From a virus, in the IMG/VR virus record IMGVR_UViG_3300031456_000008, positions 1 to 46,450 of that record: a stretch of DNA of 46,450 nucleotides; one strand, 5' to 3'. Positions 20,033-29,950 of the stretch are shown here, piece by piece. The first letter of the stretch is position 1; each line of letters opens with the position of its first letter. Both the position numbers and the translations under genes were made by a program. The notes below the pieces were generated by a model. It saw only the letters and a program-made list of their open reading frames with translations. It did no database searches and was not told where the DNA came from.

Positions 20033-21807
20033 TGCCCGCTCGCACGGGACATAGCACCTACATACCTGGGAGAGGGACGACCACCCGAGGAAAGAGCGGC
20101 AAGGCGAAGTCCTTCCAAGGCTCCGGTCCGCCTCCAGCGGGGACGAAGAAGGAACCGGAAGCCACCTACCTGACCGCGCCCACGCTGACGGTCCAGAACG
20201 GCAAGGTCACCGCATCGGGCTTCAAGTCCCGCGCAGCCCAGCGCAAAGCCGTCGAACGCCAGCAAGTTCGTTCCTTCACTCGCCGCAGTCAAACCAAGCG
20301 CAAACGCACGAGCCTGGCTGGCGCCAAACGGCTAAAGCAGACCGAAACGGCGGTCAAGGCAGCGAAGCCGGTCAAAAGCGCTCCCAAGGCCCAGATAGCC
20401 GCCCCCCCGGCGAAGCTGAAGGAGATCCGGGGGGCAATCAAAGACAACGCCAGGGAATTCGCCGCCGAACAACGCAAAGGGCCGAAACCTCCCAAGGCAA
20501 GCTACGCCACCCCCCAGCCAAAACTTTCTCCTACCTTGCAGCATCCCAAGGCGACGCTGAGAGCAAAGACCAAACTCACGCGCGCCCGCCGCGCTCTTGC
20601 GCGAACCACCAGCCGCTCGGATGGGTCGACCGAAAGTCAGGTCAAGGACGCGCTGCACAAACGGGGCTATAACCGAGTTGGTGCCGCTGGCGTCGTCGGT
20701 AACTTCAAACAGGAGTCGGGTCCAGAACTCAACACGACCGCCGATGATGGTTCAGGCAACGGCGGCCTCGCCGGGTTCACCGCTTCTCCGGTCTCCAAAG
20801 CAGATCTCCAAGCCTTCGCTTCCTCCCACGGCCTTGACTGGAAAAGCCCGAGGGTGCAGGTCGCCTTTATGGACCAGCACATCGACTCGGCAACCAAGGC
20901 GGCCGTAAACGCTGCTCAGAGCCCCCAGGAGGCCGCAGTAGCCTTTCAGGATGGCTTTGAGCGCCCCGGTATCCCGATGCAGGAAAACCGGGAACGCTAC
21001 GCCGTAGAAGCCTTCCAAAAGAACAACCTCGCGAAGACCAATCTGAAAGCGGCGAGGAATTACAAAGCCGCCGTCAAAAAAGCTAAGTCGCTCGGTATCA
21101 ACCCTCAGGCTTCCAAAGTCGGGCCACCCCCTCAACGGGTGGTAACGCGCTACAAGGCCGGTTTCTCGGCCGCTAAAGAACTAGCTAAGGCCCACATCCC
21201 CTACGTCTGGGGAGGCGGGCACGGCAGTCCGACCTCTAGTCCCACCGGAGGCGGCCTGGATTGCTCGGGCGCAGTCTCCTATGTGCTGAACAAGATGGGG
21301 GTGCTAAAGGGTTCGTTGGTCTCAGGATCAATGGGAAGCGTGCTCAAACCCGGCCCAGGCGCAGTGACGGTCTTCTACAACGCAGGGCACACGTTCATGA
21401 GCTTCGGCGGCAAATTCTTCGGGACCTCCGTCAACGATTCAAGCAAGGGCCTCGCTTTCTACAAGAACCCCGGCAGCGATTACCTCTCCCAATACAGCGT
21501 CGGCCATATCCCCGGCCTGGGCAGAAAGCAGGCGCTTCAGCTTGGCCTCAAGGGTCCCGACGTTCAATCCTTCCCCGGCATGTCTCTCTCGTCAAGCGGC
21601 ACTTCGGCCACGATAAATTCAGGCGCTGGCGCGACGGTGAGCACGCCGGGTTTCTCTTCCCAGCCGATTCAGTTGACGCCAGCCCAGAAATCACGGCGCA
21701 CCTTCAAACGGCTCAAAGCCGCAGGCATCGGTGACTCGAAAGACGCACCGCAAGAAACGAGTACCACCTTGAAGGCCCTCGAACGCAAGTACGGCGTAAA
21801 GGTTTGA
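20032..21807 (+). CDS. Virion-associated dual hydrolase: tail lysozyme plus NlpC/P60-like peptidase
   Basis: 591 aa. Residues 1-195 are a basic, Ala/Lys-rich disordered region. Residues 196-330 match the phage tail lysozyme domain (QESG at 227-230 carries the likely catalytic Glu; FQDGFERPG and the end AVEAF are typical). Residues 380-510 match an NlpC/P60-type cysteine peptidase: LDCSGAVSYV (Cys 411), a distant NAGHTFMSFGG (His 453) and a final SVGHIPG. It would cut both glycan and peptide links of peptidoglycan during entry. The ATG at 20032 overlaps the previous stop; an upstream in-frame start is less likely. Its place between the small genes and the large terminase is unusual for a lysozyme; a tail-tip or ejected virion role is probable. 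Confidence 0.85.
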   Translation: MPARTGHSTYIPGRGTTTRGKSGKAKSFQGSGPPPAGTKKEPEATYLTAPTLTVQNGKVTASGFKSRAAQRKAVERQQVRSFTRRSQTKRKRTSLAGAKRLKQTETAVKAAKPVKSAPKAQIAAPPAKLKEIRGAIKDNAREFAAEQRKGPKPPKASYATPQPKLSPTLQHPKATLRAKTKLTRARRALARTTSRSDGSTESQVKDALHKRGYNRVGAAGVVGNFKQESGPELNTTADDGSGNGGLAGFTASPVSKADLQAFASSHGLDWKSPRVQVAFMDQHIDSATKAAVNAAQSPQEAAVAFQDGFERPGIPMQENRERYAVEAFQKNNLAKTNLKAARNYKAAVKKAKSLGINPQASKVGPPPQRVVTRYKAGFSAAKELAKAHIPYVWGGGHGSPTSSPTGGGLDCSGAVSYVLNKMGVLKGSLVSGSMGSVLKPGPGAVTVFYNAGHTFMSFGGKFFGTSVNDSSKGLAFYKNPGSDYLSQYSVGHIPGLGRKQALQLGLKGPDVQSFPGMSLSSSGTSATINSGAGATVSTPGFSSQPIQLTPAQKSRRTFKRLKAAGIGDSKDAPQETSTTLKALERKYGVKV

Positions 21808-23357
21808 GCACCACCGAGGTGCAGGACAGACGCCTGGAAATCCTCCAGGCCACGCTAGAGGAGGTCCGGCTTAACCCGCTCTGGGCCTATAACAACGCCG
21901 ACCTCTCGGACAAGATCCACCCTAAACAGCTCGCTTTCAACCGGGTAAAAGCCCCGGTCCTGGGAATCAAGGCGATGATCGCTGGCGGTCGTTCAGGTAA
22001 GACGGTCTGTTGCGTCGTGGACGACATAATCCAGCTAGTTCCTCGTGAGGATGTTCCTCCCCACCTGATCGATATCAAGAAGTTCGAGGCCCCCTGTGAT
22101 ATCTGGATCGGCGCACCAAAGGGAAAGAAGCACCTCGACACGATCATCCCCCTGTTGCGCAAATGGATTCCCAAAGTCCAATTGAAGGATGGCAACTTCG
22201 ATAAGTCCTTCTCCTCCCAGGACATGCATCTTAGCCTCAACTGCGGGTCAAACATCTGGCTGAAGACCTATGACCAGGACATTGACGCCTGGGCCTCAGC
22301 AGCCGCCCACCGCATCCACTGGGACGAGGAGCCAAACAACGCCAATGGCCGCCGTATGCGCTCTGAGGCCCAGCAGCGCCTGATCTCAACCGAGGGCGAT
22401 GAGATCCTCGGCATGACTCCGGTCCTCGGCATCTCCACTTGGGCCTACGATGACGTTTACGAAAAACGCCATGAGCCCGGAATCATCGTCCACCAGATGG
22501 ACATGGGGGACAACCCCTGGAATACGCCGGAGGCGATGGCGAAATTCCTCTCGGGGCTGAGCGACGAGGAGAGGCGAGCCAGGGAAACCGGAGAATTCGT
22601 CCACTTCGGCGGCCTCTTCTTTGAAGAGTTCCGCGAAGCCCTGCATGTCGTAGACCTCCCGTCGCTGAAAGCAATCCAAAGCCAGGAGATCGTCGTCTCC
22701 ATTGATCCCGGCCTGGTCCATACGGGCGTCACCTGGAGCTGTTGGGACTCAGACAACGCGGGCCTCTTCTTCGCCGAGCACTTCCCCGACAAGACCGACG
22801 TGGCCGAAATCGCGGCGGAAATCAAGCGCAAGAACGCCCAATGGGGACTGAACGAGGACGCGGTCACCTACGTGATCGATCCCTCCTACCGCAACCTGAC
22901 GACCTCTATCCACGCCGACGCGGTGCAGGCTTCCTACTCGCTAGAGGGCATCTTTGCCCAGACGGGCAACAACGACCGGCGAGCTGGAATCTTAGAGATC
23001 AAGAAGCGCCTACAAGCCAAGGACTCCAAAGGAACTCCCTCACCCACCTTGCTCTTTGCTCGTCCCAACTCCGAGGCCCCTGAGCTGGGTGTGCCGAAGC
23101 TAATCAAGCAGACCGAGCGCTACCGTCGCGACCCCGACGCAAAAGACGAATGGCAGGCGGTTCCCCAGGATGCCCACACCCGCTTTGATCTCGTTGACTC
23201 CGGACGCTATGGCGTAATGACGCGGCGCTGGGAGATCCCCGACGACCCGGAGCCCTACCAACCTCAGCCCGGTCAGACCTTCGATCCAGTCAACGAGCCA
23301 GCCTTCGATCCCAACGAATACATGCTTGACCCGGCCCCAATGGGGGACTGGGCGTGA
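21804..23357 (+). CDS. terL: Terminase large subunit
   Basis: 517 aa. The N-terminal ATPase has a Walker A AGGRSGKT (residues 60-67) and an acidic Walker B HWDEEP (around 172-177). The C-terminal nuclease begins with VVSIDPGLVHTG (Asp 301). It packages DNA into the prohead and cuts it. TTG start overlapping the lysozyme stop. All motifs look complete. Confidence 0.93.
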   Translation: MSTTEVQDRRLEILQATLEEVRLNPLWAYNNADLSDKIHPKQLAFNRVKAPVLGIKAMIAGGRSGKTVCCVVDDIIQLVPREDVPPHLIDIKKFEAPCDIWIGAPKGKKHLDTIIPLLRKWIPKVQLKDGNFDKSFSSQDMHLSLNCGSNIWLKTYDQDIDAWASAAAHRIHWDEEPNNANGRRMRSEAQQRLISTEGDEILGMTPVLGISTWAYDDVYEKRHEPGIIVHQMDMGDNPWNTPEAMAKFLSGLSDEERRARETGEFVHFGGLFFEEFREALHVVDLPSLKAIQSQEIVVSIDPGLVHTGVTWSCWDSDNAGLFFAEHFPDKTDVAEIAAEIKRKNAQWGLNEDAVTYVIDPSYRNLTTSIHADAVQASYSLEGIFAQTGNNDRRAGILEIKKRLQAKDSKGTPSPTLLFARPNSEAPELGVPKLIKQTERYRRDPDAKDEWQAVPQDAHTRFDLVDSGRYGVMTRRWEIPDDPEPYQPQPGQTFDPVNEPAFDPNEYMLDPAPMGDWA

Positions 23358-23366
23358 AAGGAAGAC

Positions 23367-24197
23367 ATGCCTCTCGAATCCACCGATAGCTTCAAGGTCG
23401 GCAAAGTGACCGCGAAGCTGATCAACGCCTCACCGACCGACCAGAGACGAATCGTCAACGGCTCGGGCGGCAAGCTGTTCTACAAAACGGCCTCTGACGT
23501 TTCCAAATCAGACACCGAAGTCGCCGTTGGTTCCTCAGTTACCGTCGAACAGGTTGTCTGGATCATCTCCGAAACCAGCTCTCGCGTCTTGGTCGAACAC
23601 CTCGTCGGGGAACAAAGTCAGGACATTACGGCGTCTGACGAATTGGTCTCCAAAGGCACCCTGAAAGTAACCGGCGCTACCACGCTCACGGGTGGCATTG
23701 CCACGACCGGCACCCCCGGCTTTTACGCTGGAGGCTGGAACCCAGTCGCAGCCACCTCGGGAACCGACACGACCCCGGCTGAAAAAAAACTATTCGTCAC
23801 CAGCATCTTCTTGCCCGTGAACAAAAAAATCAAAGGCATCGGCTATTTGGTCGGCTCAGTCGGGGGCACCAACAAAGTCGTCGCCGGGCTTTTCAGCTCG
23901 ACCGGGGAAATTCTCGCTCACTCCTCGGAAACCACCGAAGGCGCAACGGTCGGCACCGCTGCGGAAATCCAAGAGCTGAACCTGACCGCCGAATACAGCG
24001 CGGTCGGCCCAGGCGTCTATTTCCTCGGAATCACGATGAACGGCAACACCGCCCGCCTGCGGACGATTCCCAAAAACACCGCTGGCGCAAACATCATGTC
24101 CGAAGAAATCTCCATCGCGGCCAAAAATGTCCTCGCCAAAATCACGGCTCCCACGGCGTTCACGGCAGATAAGGGTCCCGTCTGTTGGGTGTATTGA
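23367..24197 (+). CDS. Virion surface or decoration protein
   Basis: 276 aa with AAAGGAAG before the ATG. Strand-rich, Gly/Thr/Ser-rich; residues 1-100 could be an Ig-like fold (VIVNGSGGKLFYKTASDVS) and the C-terminal half resembles the end of the fibre protein at 32661 (both have the pattern of GT-x-x-A-N-V-L and a final strand). Head decoration or fibre is likely; no enzyme motif. Confidence 0.6.
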   Translation: MPLESTDSFKVGKVTAKLINASPTDQRRIVNGSGGKLFYKTASDVSKSDTEVAVGSSVTVEQVVWIISETSSRVLVEHLVGEQSQDITASDELVSKGTLKVTGATTLTGGIATTGTPGFYAGGWNPVAATSGTDTTPAEKKLFVTSIFLPVNKKIKGIGYLVGSVGGTNKVVAGLFSSTGEILAHSSETTEGATVGTAAEIQELNLTAEYSAVGPGVYFLGITMNGNTARLRTIPKNTAGANIMSEEISIAAKNVLAKITAPTAFTADKGPVCWVY

Positions 24198-24198
24198 C

Positions 24199-24510
24199 AT
24201 GGAACCGCATCTCGTAGAGCAAGCCGAGAAGCCGCCGGGCAAATGCCTGGCCTCCCGCGACACCGAGGGGCCATTCATCGACACCGGCTGCTATGCGGCC
24301 TACAACAACCCCTACGTCTACCTCTCGGTTCGCTGGCTGGAAATGATCGCCACCAAGCACCTGGGCATGGTTCCCATCGTCCAGTACGAAAGGGAGCTGG
24401 GAGCGCTGAAGGAGCTGGCCAAAGAACAGGGCGAGCGCCTTGATGCCTTGACCCGCTTCGAGGACGCAGTGGCCGAGTATGAGCAGGCCAAGGAAGTGAT
24501 GGCCAAATGA
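24199..24510 (+). CDS. Hypothetical virion-region protein
   Basis: 103 aa. A compact front (FIDTGCYAAYNNPYVYLSVRWLEMIA) followed by a coiled-coil helix (REDLGALKELAKEQGERLDALTR type pattern). Overlaps the next ATG. Unknown. Confidence 0.6.
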   Translation: MEPHLVEQAEKPPGKCLASRDTEGPFIDTGCYAAYNNPYVYLSVRWLEMIATKHLGMVPIVQYERELGALKELAKEQGERLDALTRFEDAVAEYEQAKEVMAK

Positions 24511-24815
24511 GCATCCAGACCACTCGTTCCAACGCTTTCGGAAACTCCGATACGGCAAAAAACCCCGGAAGCGTAGTCGAAGTCAAAAAAGAAGAAGCAA
24601 CCGAAGTAGCTGCCGCCAATCCCGGCCGTGTTTCAATCGTTCTAACCAACGATTCCGAAAACAAGATCTACGTCTACAAAGGCACGGGAGCAGCGGTCGG
24701 CAAAGGCATTCCCCTCTCCAAAGCAGGGGGAGTAACCGTCATCGATGACTATCTTGGCGTCATCACGGCGGCGGCTTTGACCGGAACCTCGAACCTCTGT
24801 GTCTGTGAGACCTGA
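24507..24815 (+). CDS. Small Ig-like virion protein
   Basis: 102 aa, strand-rich (GRVSIVLTNDSENKIYVYKG, GVTVIDDYLGVITAAA). Similar in composition to the first half of the 23367 protein, so a minor decoration protein is possible. Overlaps both neighbours. Confidence 0.6.
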   Translation: MSIQTTRSNAFGNSDTAKNPGSVVEVKKEEATEVAAANPGRVSIVLTNDSENKIYVYKGTGAAVGKGIPLSKAGGVTVIDDYLGVITAAALTGTSNLCVCET

Positions 24816-24828
24816 GGAGGTTCCTCCC

Positions 24829-25197
24829 ATGAGCATGGTTTTCAACCCGCCCTCGGCGGCATCTATGGGCGCGCAGTCAAGCTCTGCCAAAGACCAGAAA
24901 AGCGGCTATGTCGGCATTGATTCAAACGGAGACTCGGCGATTATCCGAGACTTCAAAGTCGAAGGGAAAGCCGGATTCAACGGAGCTGCGCCGGTTGCGA
25001 AAACGTCTGCCTATACCCAGACCTATGGCACCGCTTCAAGAAGCCACGTCGAAGAAGCCCTCGCGACCAATCTCAGCTTGACCCTCGTTACCGAAGTGGT
25101 CCCGGTTCTCAACGCTCAAAACAAATGTATCAACGAGCTAAAGAAACTGGTCAACCAACTGATCGATGACCTCCAGGCCGTAGGGGTCGTTGGATGA
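24829..25197 (+). CDS. Hypothetical virion protein
   Basis: 122 aa, starting after GAGGAGG, the strongest ribosome site in this stretch. Low-complexity front, helical end (INELKKLVNQLIDDLQAVGV). Probably structural, from its place and translation signal. Confidence 0.6.
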   Translation: MSMVFNPPSAASMGAQSSSAKDQKSGYVGIDSNGDSAIIRDFKVEGKAGFNGAAPVAKTSAYTQTYGTASRSHVEEALATNLSLTLVTEVVPVLNAQNKCINELKKLVNQLIDDLQAVGVVG

Positions 25198-25505
25198 TCT
25201 ACCTGGCCGTCCTTTCGCTGACCTTCCTGGGGGCGGTCGTGTTCATCTACCTTCGCAGCGAAACCGAGCGTAGGGAGCTGCTTGAGCGCTTCAACGAGGA
25301 GAGGCTGCACTGGATGCGCGAGCGACGCGATCTGAACAATCGCATCCAGGTTCCCGAGGCCGCCCCCTACCTAGCCGAGGATGAACCCGGCGCTGACGTG
25401 AACGATCTCCCCACTCTCCCTGAGTTCGCGGTGGACGAAGAGGAAATGGAAAGAGCCAAGCGCGAGCTTGAGCAGGTTGGCTACACGGACGGACCCGCTG
25501 CCTAA
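25194..25505 (+). CDS. Membrane-anchored coiled-coil protein
   Basis: 103 aa. One membrane helix (residues 1-20, YLAVLSLTFLGAVVFIYL), then a charged coiled coil (ETERRELLERFNEERLHWMRE) and an acidic tail. Four-base overlap with the previous gene and directly abutting the portal gene. Confidence 0.6.
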   Translation: MIYLAVLSLTFLGAVVFIYLRSETERRELLERFNEERLHWMRERRDLNNRIQVPEAAPYLAEDEPGADVNDLPTLPEFAVDEEEMERAKRELEQVGYTDGPAA

Positions 25506-27542
25506 ATGGCCACCAGCGTCAAAGAAGCGGTCTCCCAAGTCTTAAGCGGGGAGATGAAAGTAGACGCCTCAATCGAGGCGCGTCTCAAGCGTGGCCACGA
25601 CGCGATGGCCGAAGGCGCTCCGCGCCGCAATGAGTGCTTTCGCTTCAGCCGGGGACGCCAGTATTCGTGGATCGACTCGCAGAACATCCTGCGCGAGCAG
25701 GAGACGACTTCGAGCTATGAAGGCAAGGGGAGCAAGGCTCGACACCGAGTCAGGAGCGTTCGTAACTACATCTACGATCACGTCGAGACCGAGATAGCCG
25801 GGGCCACCCAGAAAATCCCTGGCTATGACATCGCTCCGACCTCCCCCGAGCCGCGACGCATCGCTGCCTCAAGGCTCTCCCGGCGAGTTCTCTCCTACGG
25901 CTATGAAAAATGGGGGCTTGACCAAGCCGCCGAGCGCGTCATCCGCTATTGCGTCGTGGCTGATGAAGGATTCGCCTGGCCCTACTTCGACAACACGGTC
26001 GGCCCTTACCGCAAGGTCGATGTGCTGGAGGAAGGCAAACCGACTGGCAAGGTTAAAACCATCGGCGAGGGTGAGATCAAGGTTCGTCTCTACGGCCCCA
26101 ACGAAGTCTTCTGGGAGCCGGGCTTACGCTTTGATGAGTCCCGCTGGCACGGGATCAAACAGGCGCGTGACATTGATTCCGTAATGGAATCGGACGGCTA
26201 CATGGGCGGCAAACTCGACGCCGATGCCCAACAGGCCGAAACCTCTGATTCTGAGCACGCCCAAGAGCGCCTTGTGCTGGTGACCGAGTATCTGGAACGA
26301 CCCTCCCGCTCGCGCCCCCAAGGCCGCTGGATCACGATTGCCAACGGCCGCGTAATCATCCCCGAGCGCCCCTACCCCTGCGTGGACGGCGAGGGCAAGG
26401 TGCTGGACGAGCCGGTTCTGCACGAGCTGCATTACTCCGAAGATCCCGATTCAGACCGCAATCTCAGCCCGGTCCGCTTCGCGCTCGACTCTCAGCGCCA
26501 GTTGAACCATTCGGTCTCGAAGATTGCCGAGTGGGTCAACCTGACGATGAACCCGCAGATCATCATCCAGAACGGCAAGGTTCTCTCGGGCAAGCTAAAC
26601 GACGTTCCCGGCGCGATTATCAGGATCGCAGGCTCGGGTGAAATCAAAACCCGTGATCCCGGCAAGATTCCCCCCGAGCTTTTCAAGCAGAAGGAAGAGG
26701 CGATAGCCGACATGGCGCGCATCTTTGGTCAGAACGACATTCCCAATCAGGTTGAATCGGCCCAGGGAATCCAATTCCTACTCGAAAAGGACTCCTCCCG
26801 GCGCGCCACCTTCTACAAGAACCTGGCCAAATTCCACGCCCGCCTCGCTCGTCACTGTCTCTACTTGGTGCAGCGTCACTACACCGAGCCCCGCTTACTA
26901 AAGGTAAGGGGCGAACAAGGAGCGATAGAAGCAATCCCCGACTTCATGGGAGCAGAACTGCTTGGCGAGGTCGACGTAAGGGTCTCGGTCGGCTCCCTGG
27001 AACCGCGCACGCGCGAGTCGATTGAATCCAAAATCCTTGCCTTCGCTGATCGCGGCTGGGTATCTCCCCATGAAGCGATGGCGGCAATCAACGCAGGCAC
27101 CGCAGAAGCCCTCGTGCAGTCCTACGAACGCGATATCGCCCGCGCCAATCTCATCATCCAAAAGGTCAAGGAAGGCCCAGAGATTCTCTTCAGTACGCCC
27201 CCTCGTCGTCCCTTCTTCGGCGAGGACCCGGGGATAGATGAAGAAACCGGAGAACCACGCGAATATATCCCCGGCTGGATGCCGCGTCCTTTCGACAATG
27301 TGCCGGTGCAAAAAGACGTGATCGCCGACTGGATGAAGGGCACCGAGTACGACGACCTCGAACCGCCCGCTCAAGAGGCGATGAACGCGGTCTTTGACTC
27401 CTTCCTGCAGCTCGAAGCCCGCCAGCAAGCCCAGGCGGCTGAAGCGCAGATGGAGACGGCGGAATCGCTGGGTACGGCAAACGCGGCCAAACCACAAGTC
27501 GCGCCGCCCCTACCCAGCCAAGCACCGCTGAACAAAGAATAG
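25506..27542 (+). CDS. Portal protein
   Basis: 678 aa, the usual size for podovirus-type portals. VRNYIYDHVETEIAGATQKIPGY near residue 86 and the wing/stem regions match the pattern of portal proteins, as does its place directly after the terminase group and before scaffold and coat. Forms the 12-subunit ring through which DNA enters. The Glu-Gln-rich C-terminus (EARQQAQAAEAQ) would lie inside the capsid. Confidence 0.88.
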   Translation: MATSVKEAVSQVLSGEMKVDASIEARLKRGHDAMAEGAPRRNECFRFSRGRQYSWIDSQNILREQETTSSYEGKGSKARHRVRSVRNYIYDHVETEIAGATQKIPGYDIAPTSPEPRRIAASRLSRRVLSYGYEKWGLDQAAERVIRYCVVADEGFAWPYFDNTVGPYRKVDVLEEGKPTGKVKTIGEGEIKVRLYGPNEVFWEPGLRFDESRWHGIKQARDIDSVMESDGYMGGKLDADAQQAETSDSEHAQERLVLVTEYLERPSRSRPQGRWITIANGRVIIPERPYPCVDGEGKVLDEPVLHELHYSEDPDSDRNLSPVRFALDSQRQLNHSVSKIAEWVNLTMNPQIIIQNGKVLSGKLNDVPGAIIRIAGSGEIKTRDPGKIPPELFKQKEEAIADMARIFGQNDIPNQVESAQGIQFLLEKDSSRRATFYKNLAKFHARLARHCLYLVQRHYTEPRLLKVRGEQGAIEAIPDFMGAELLGEVDVRVSVGSLEPRTRESIESKILAFADRGWVSPHEAMAAINAGTAEALVQSYERDIARANLIIQKVKEGPEILFSTPPRRPFFGEDPGIDEETGEPREYIPGWMPRPFDNVPVQKDVIADWMKGTEYDDLEPPAQEAMNAVFDSFLQLEARQQAQAAEAQMETAESLGTANAAKPQVAPPLPSQAPLNKE

Positions 27543-27643
27543 AAACTTCGCCCACCCATCCGGGCAAGACGCGGCACCCGCAAGGCCCGCGTAGCAAACG
27601 AACTCAGAACGCCTTTCCGTGGCCCTGAGAGATAGGAGCACCC

Positions 27644-28345
27644 ATGCCTGAGAAAGACGAGGCAGCAGTAGCCCAGGCCCCTGACAAAGGAACGCCTACC
27701 CCCGAGGCCGTCGAGCCAGACGCACCCTCAAAAGAACCCGATTCACCTGAGGAAATTGACTGGAAACAGCGTTACGAAGATCTCCGACCAGAGGCAGACC
27801 GCCGCGCCAGCCTCCTTGCCGACATCGAAGGCCGCAATGGCCCCGAGCGCCAAGAACAGGCATTGGCCGAGCACGCCCGCATAGAGCTGGCCGAAGAAGA
27901 AGCGGAAGAACCCGAAGAGGAATACGACCTTCCGCCCGACCCAAGCGATGAGATCGCGGAAGTCAAACAGCAGTTGGCCGAGGAACGCGAACAGCGTGAG
28001 GAAGCCGAGTTTGACAACTTGGAGCAGGAGTACATCGAAAAAACGGTCGAAGGCCTCGAAGGTAACGAGAACCTGAAACTGAGCGAAGAGGACTATGACC
28101 TCGTCGTCAACTACGGCCTCGCCCATCGCGACCCTCACGACGGCAAACCAGACCTTGAGGGCGGCCTAGCCAAACTCAAGGCATCCTGGGAGGCCGACCG
28201 CAAGCGATACGCCGAATCCAAGGAGACGTTTGTACCTCCAGTCGGAACCACGGGTGAACCCAAAATAAACCTCCGTGACAAAGAGGCTCGACAGAAACTC
28301 GGAGTCGAAGTCTTTGAAGCATCGGAGCGTCACAAGGAAAAATAG
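27644..28345 (+). CDS. Scaffolding protein
   Basis: 233 aa, acidic (many Glu/Asp) and predicted helical with long coiled-coil segments (AEVKQQLAEEREQREEAEF), which is typical of a capsid scaffold. Preceded by ATAGGAG and placed just before the coat gene. Its C-terminal basic end (FEASERHKEK) resembles the coat-binding end of scaffolds. Confidence 0.8.
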   Translation: MPEKDEAAVAQAPDKGTPTPEAVEPDAPSKEPDSPEEIDWKQRYEDLRPEADRRASLLADIEGRNGPERQEQALAEHARIELAEEEAEEPEEEYDLPPDPSDEIAEVKQQLAEEREQREEAEFDNLEQEYIEKTVEGLEGNENLKLSEEDYDLVVNYGLAHRDPHDGKPDLEGGLAKLKASWEADRKRYAESKETFVPPVGTTGEPKINLRDKEARQKLGVEVFEASERHKEK

Positions 28346-28357
28346 GAGGTAGGCCGC

Positions 28358-29569
28358 ATGGCCGCCACGGAAAGCTCACTCGAAGCCGCCCTAGACGTAA
28401 TCTGGACGCGGCGTCGGTTCGTGGAGCAGCTTTTTGAAGAAAATCGCTGGCTCGACAAACTCAAAAAGACCGACAAGTACACGCAGGGCAAGGAAGCAAA
28501 GGTTCCGCTTCACGTCACCCGCAACGGCGGATTCACGTCTCTCCCAGCAGGGGGCGGCAATCTGAACGAAGCCGGAAATCAGGGCTACGACGAAGCGAAC
28601 TTCAAACTCACCCACCACCATCAACAGGCGGCCCTGCAGGGCGACATTCTCGATATCTCAGAGGACAAAGCCGGTTCCATCGTCACGGCAGCGGACGAGG
28701 AGATCACGAGAGCCCTGAATGACATGAACCGCCAGTTCACCCGCATGGCCTACATGGACGGCACCGCGCGCATCGCTCAGTGCCGTACCTCGAATACCAA
28801 CAACGTCGATCTCAATACGACCTCCGGGCGTATCGCTATCGAGCGCGGTTGGATCTTTGAGGGCCAGCAGGTAGACGTGGGGACCAAAACCGAAGAGGCA
28901 GTGATCGTCAACGGCGCAACCGTGACCTTTGTCGATGACGAAAAATATGCATTTACCTCCTCCTCGGGCAACGTCACCACGGAGGGAACCACGCATTACG
29001 TCTCCAACAAAAACGCCCGCTCGGGGGAAACCTCGTTCGAGATGAACGGGATTCAGAACGTGATCTCCGAAACGGCGGAACTCGGGGGCCTCTCGCCCTC
29101 TTTGCAGCGCCAGTGGAAGTCAACGGTCAACACGACCACGACCACGCTGACCATCGCTGCTCTGTTGACGGCGCAGCGCAAGATCCGCCAGCGCCGGGGC
29201 AAATCCCCGACGTTCCTCAACACGGGTCTACTGCAACAGCAGAAGTTCTACGAATTGCTGGAGCAGCAAGTCCACTTCAGCTCAGACAAAGGGCTGACGG
29301 CAGGATCAGACGACACGACCACCTGGAACGGCATGGAAATCTTTGCCGACCCAGACTGTCCCGACGAATTGCTGGCCATGGGCCATTGGGAGCACTTCTT
29401 CATGGTGCGCAACAAAGACCCCTACTGGCAGAACGCGATCACGGGCGGAAACAAGCTGGCGTGGATTCAGGGAACCGACTCCTACGGGGGAAAGATCACC
29501 TGGCGAGCCAACCTGGCCGCGGATAGACGGAACGACCTCTATTTATTCAACGCTCTCGCCACCTCGTAA
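28358..29569 (+). CDS. Major capsid protein
   Basis: 403 aa, preceded by AGGAGGT, an ideal ribosome site, as expected for the most abundant protein. A helical start, a Gly-rich loop (SLPAGGGNLNEAG) and later FADPDCPDELLAMGHWEHFF fit a HK97-type coat fold. Followed by a strong terminator. Placed between scaffold and decoration genes. The family assignment comes from position and pattern. Confidence 0.85.
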   Translation: MAATESSLEAALDVIWTRRRFVEQLFEENRWLDKLKKTDKYTQGKEAKVPLHVTRNGGFTSLPAGGGNLNEAGNQGYDEANFKLTHHHQQAALQGDILDISEDKAGSIVTAADEEITRALNDMNRQFTRMAYMDGTARIAQCRTSNTNNVDLNTTSGRIAIERGWIFEGQQVDVGTKTEEAVIVNGATVTFVDDEKYAFTSSSGNVTTEGTTHYVSNKNARSGETSFEMNGIQNVISETAELGGLSPSLQRQWKSTVNTTTTTLTIAALLTAQRKIRQRRGKSPTFLNTGLLQQQKFYELLEQQVHFSSDKGLTAGSDDTTTWNGMEIFADPDCPDELLAMGHWEHFFMVRNKDPYWQNAITGGNKLAWIQGTDSYGGKITWRANLAADRRNDLYLFNALATS

Positions 29570-29573
29570 CCAA

Positions 29574-29603
29574 ACGCCCCGGGGGGTCAATCCCCCGGGG
29601 CGT
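29574..29603 (+). terminator. Strong hairpin terminator after the coat gene
   Basis: ACGCCCCGGGGG (29574-29585) pairs perfectly with the reverse complement at 29592-29603 (12 pairs), followed by CTTCGT. The T-run is short, so it may give partial termination, which would leave the coat message most abundant. Confidence 0.75.
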
Positions 29604-29632
29604 CTTCGTAAGTCCTCCAAGGAAAGGAAGCT

Positions 29633-29950
29633 ATGGCCGTCTCGGCTGCGAATGTCCTCAGCGTGCCCTATCGAATCATCGGCAACCAAAAGGAGACCGT
29701 CTATGACGTGACGCTGGACTCCTCCTACACCGAAAAAGGCGAGGCTCTCACCCGCGCAGCGCTGGGGCTGAACAACATCGAGCGCTCCACTTGCACGGTC
29801 AACGCGGTCAAAGGCACCGTCAACGTCGTCAGCGCCTCCTATGACCCGACTGAACAGCTCTTGCATCTCTACGACGAGACGCCCGCCGAGGTCGCCTCAG
29901 AAGCCAACGTTGAAGGGATGAAGATCAGGATCGTGTCGCGAGGCAACTGA
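29633..29950 (+). CDS. Small virion protein after the coat
   Basis: 105 aa with AAAGGAAG before the ATG. Strand-rich (YDVTLDSSYTEKGEAL, TVNAVKGTVNVVSASYDP). Place and fold suggest head decoration or completion. Overlaps the next gene by one base. Confidence 0.65.
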   Translation: MAVSAANVLSVPYRIIGNQKETVYDVTLDSSYTEKGEALTRAALGLNNIERSTCTVNAVKGTVNVVSASYDPTEQLLHLYDETPAEVASEANVEGMKIRIVSRGN

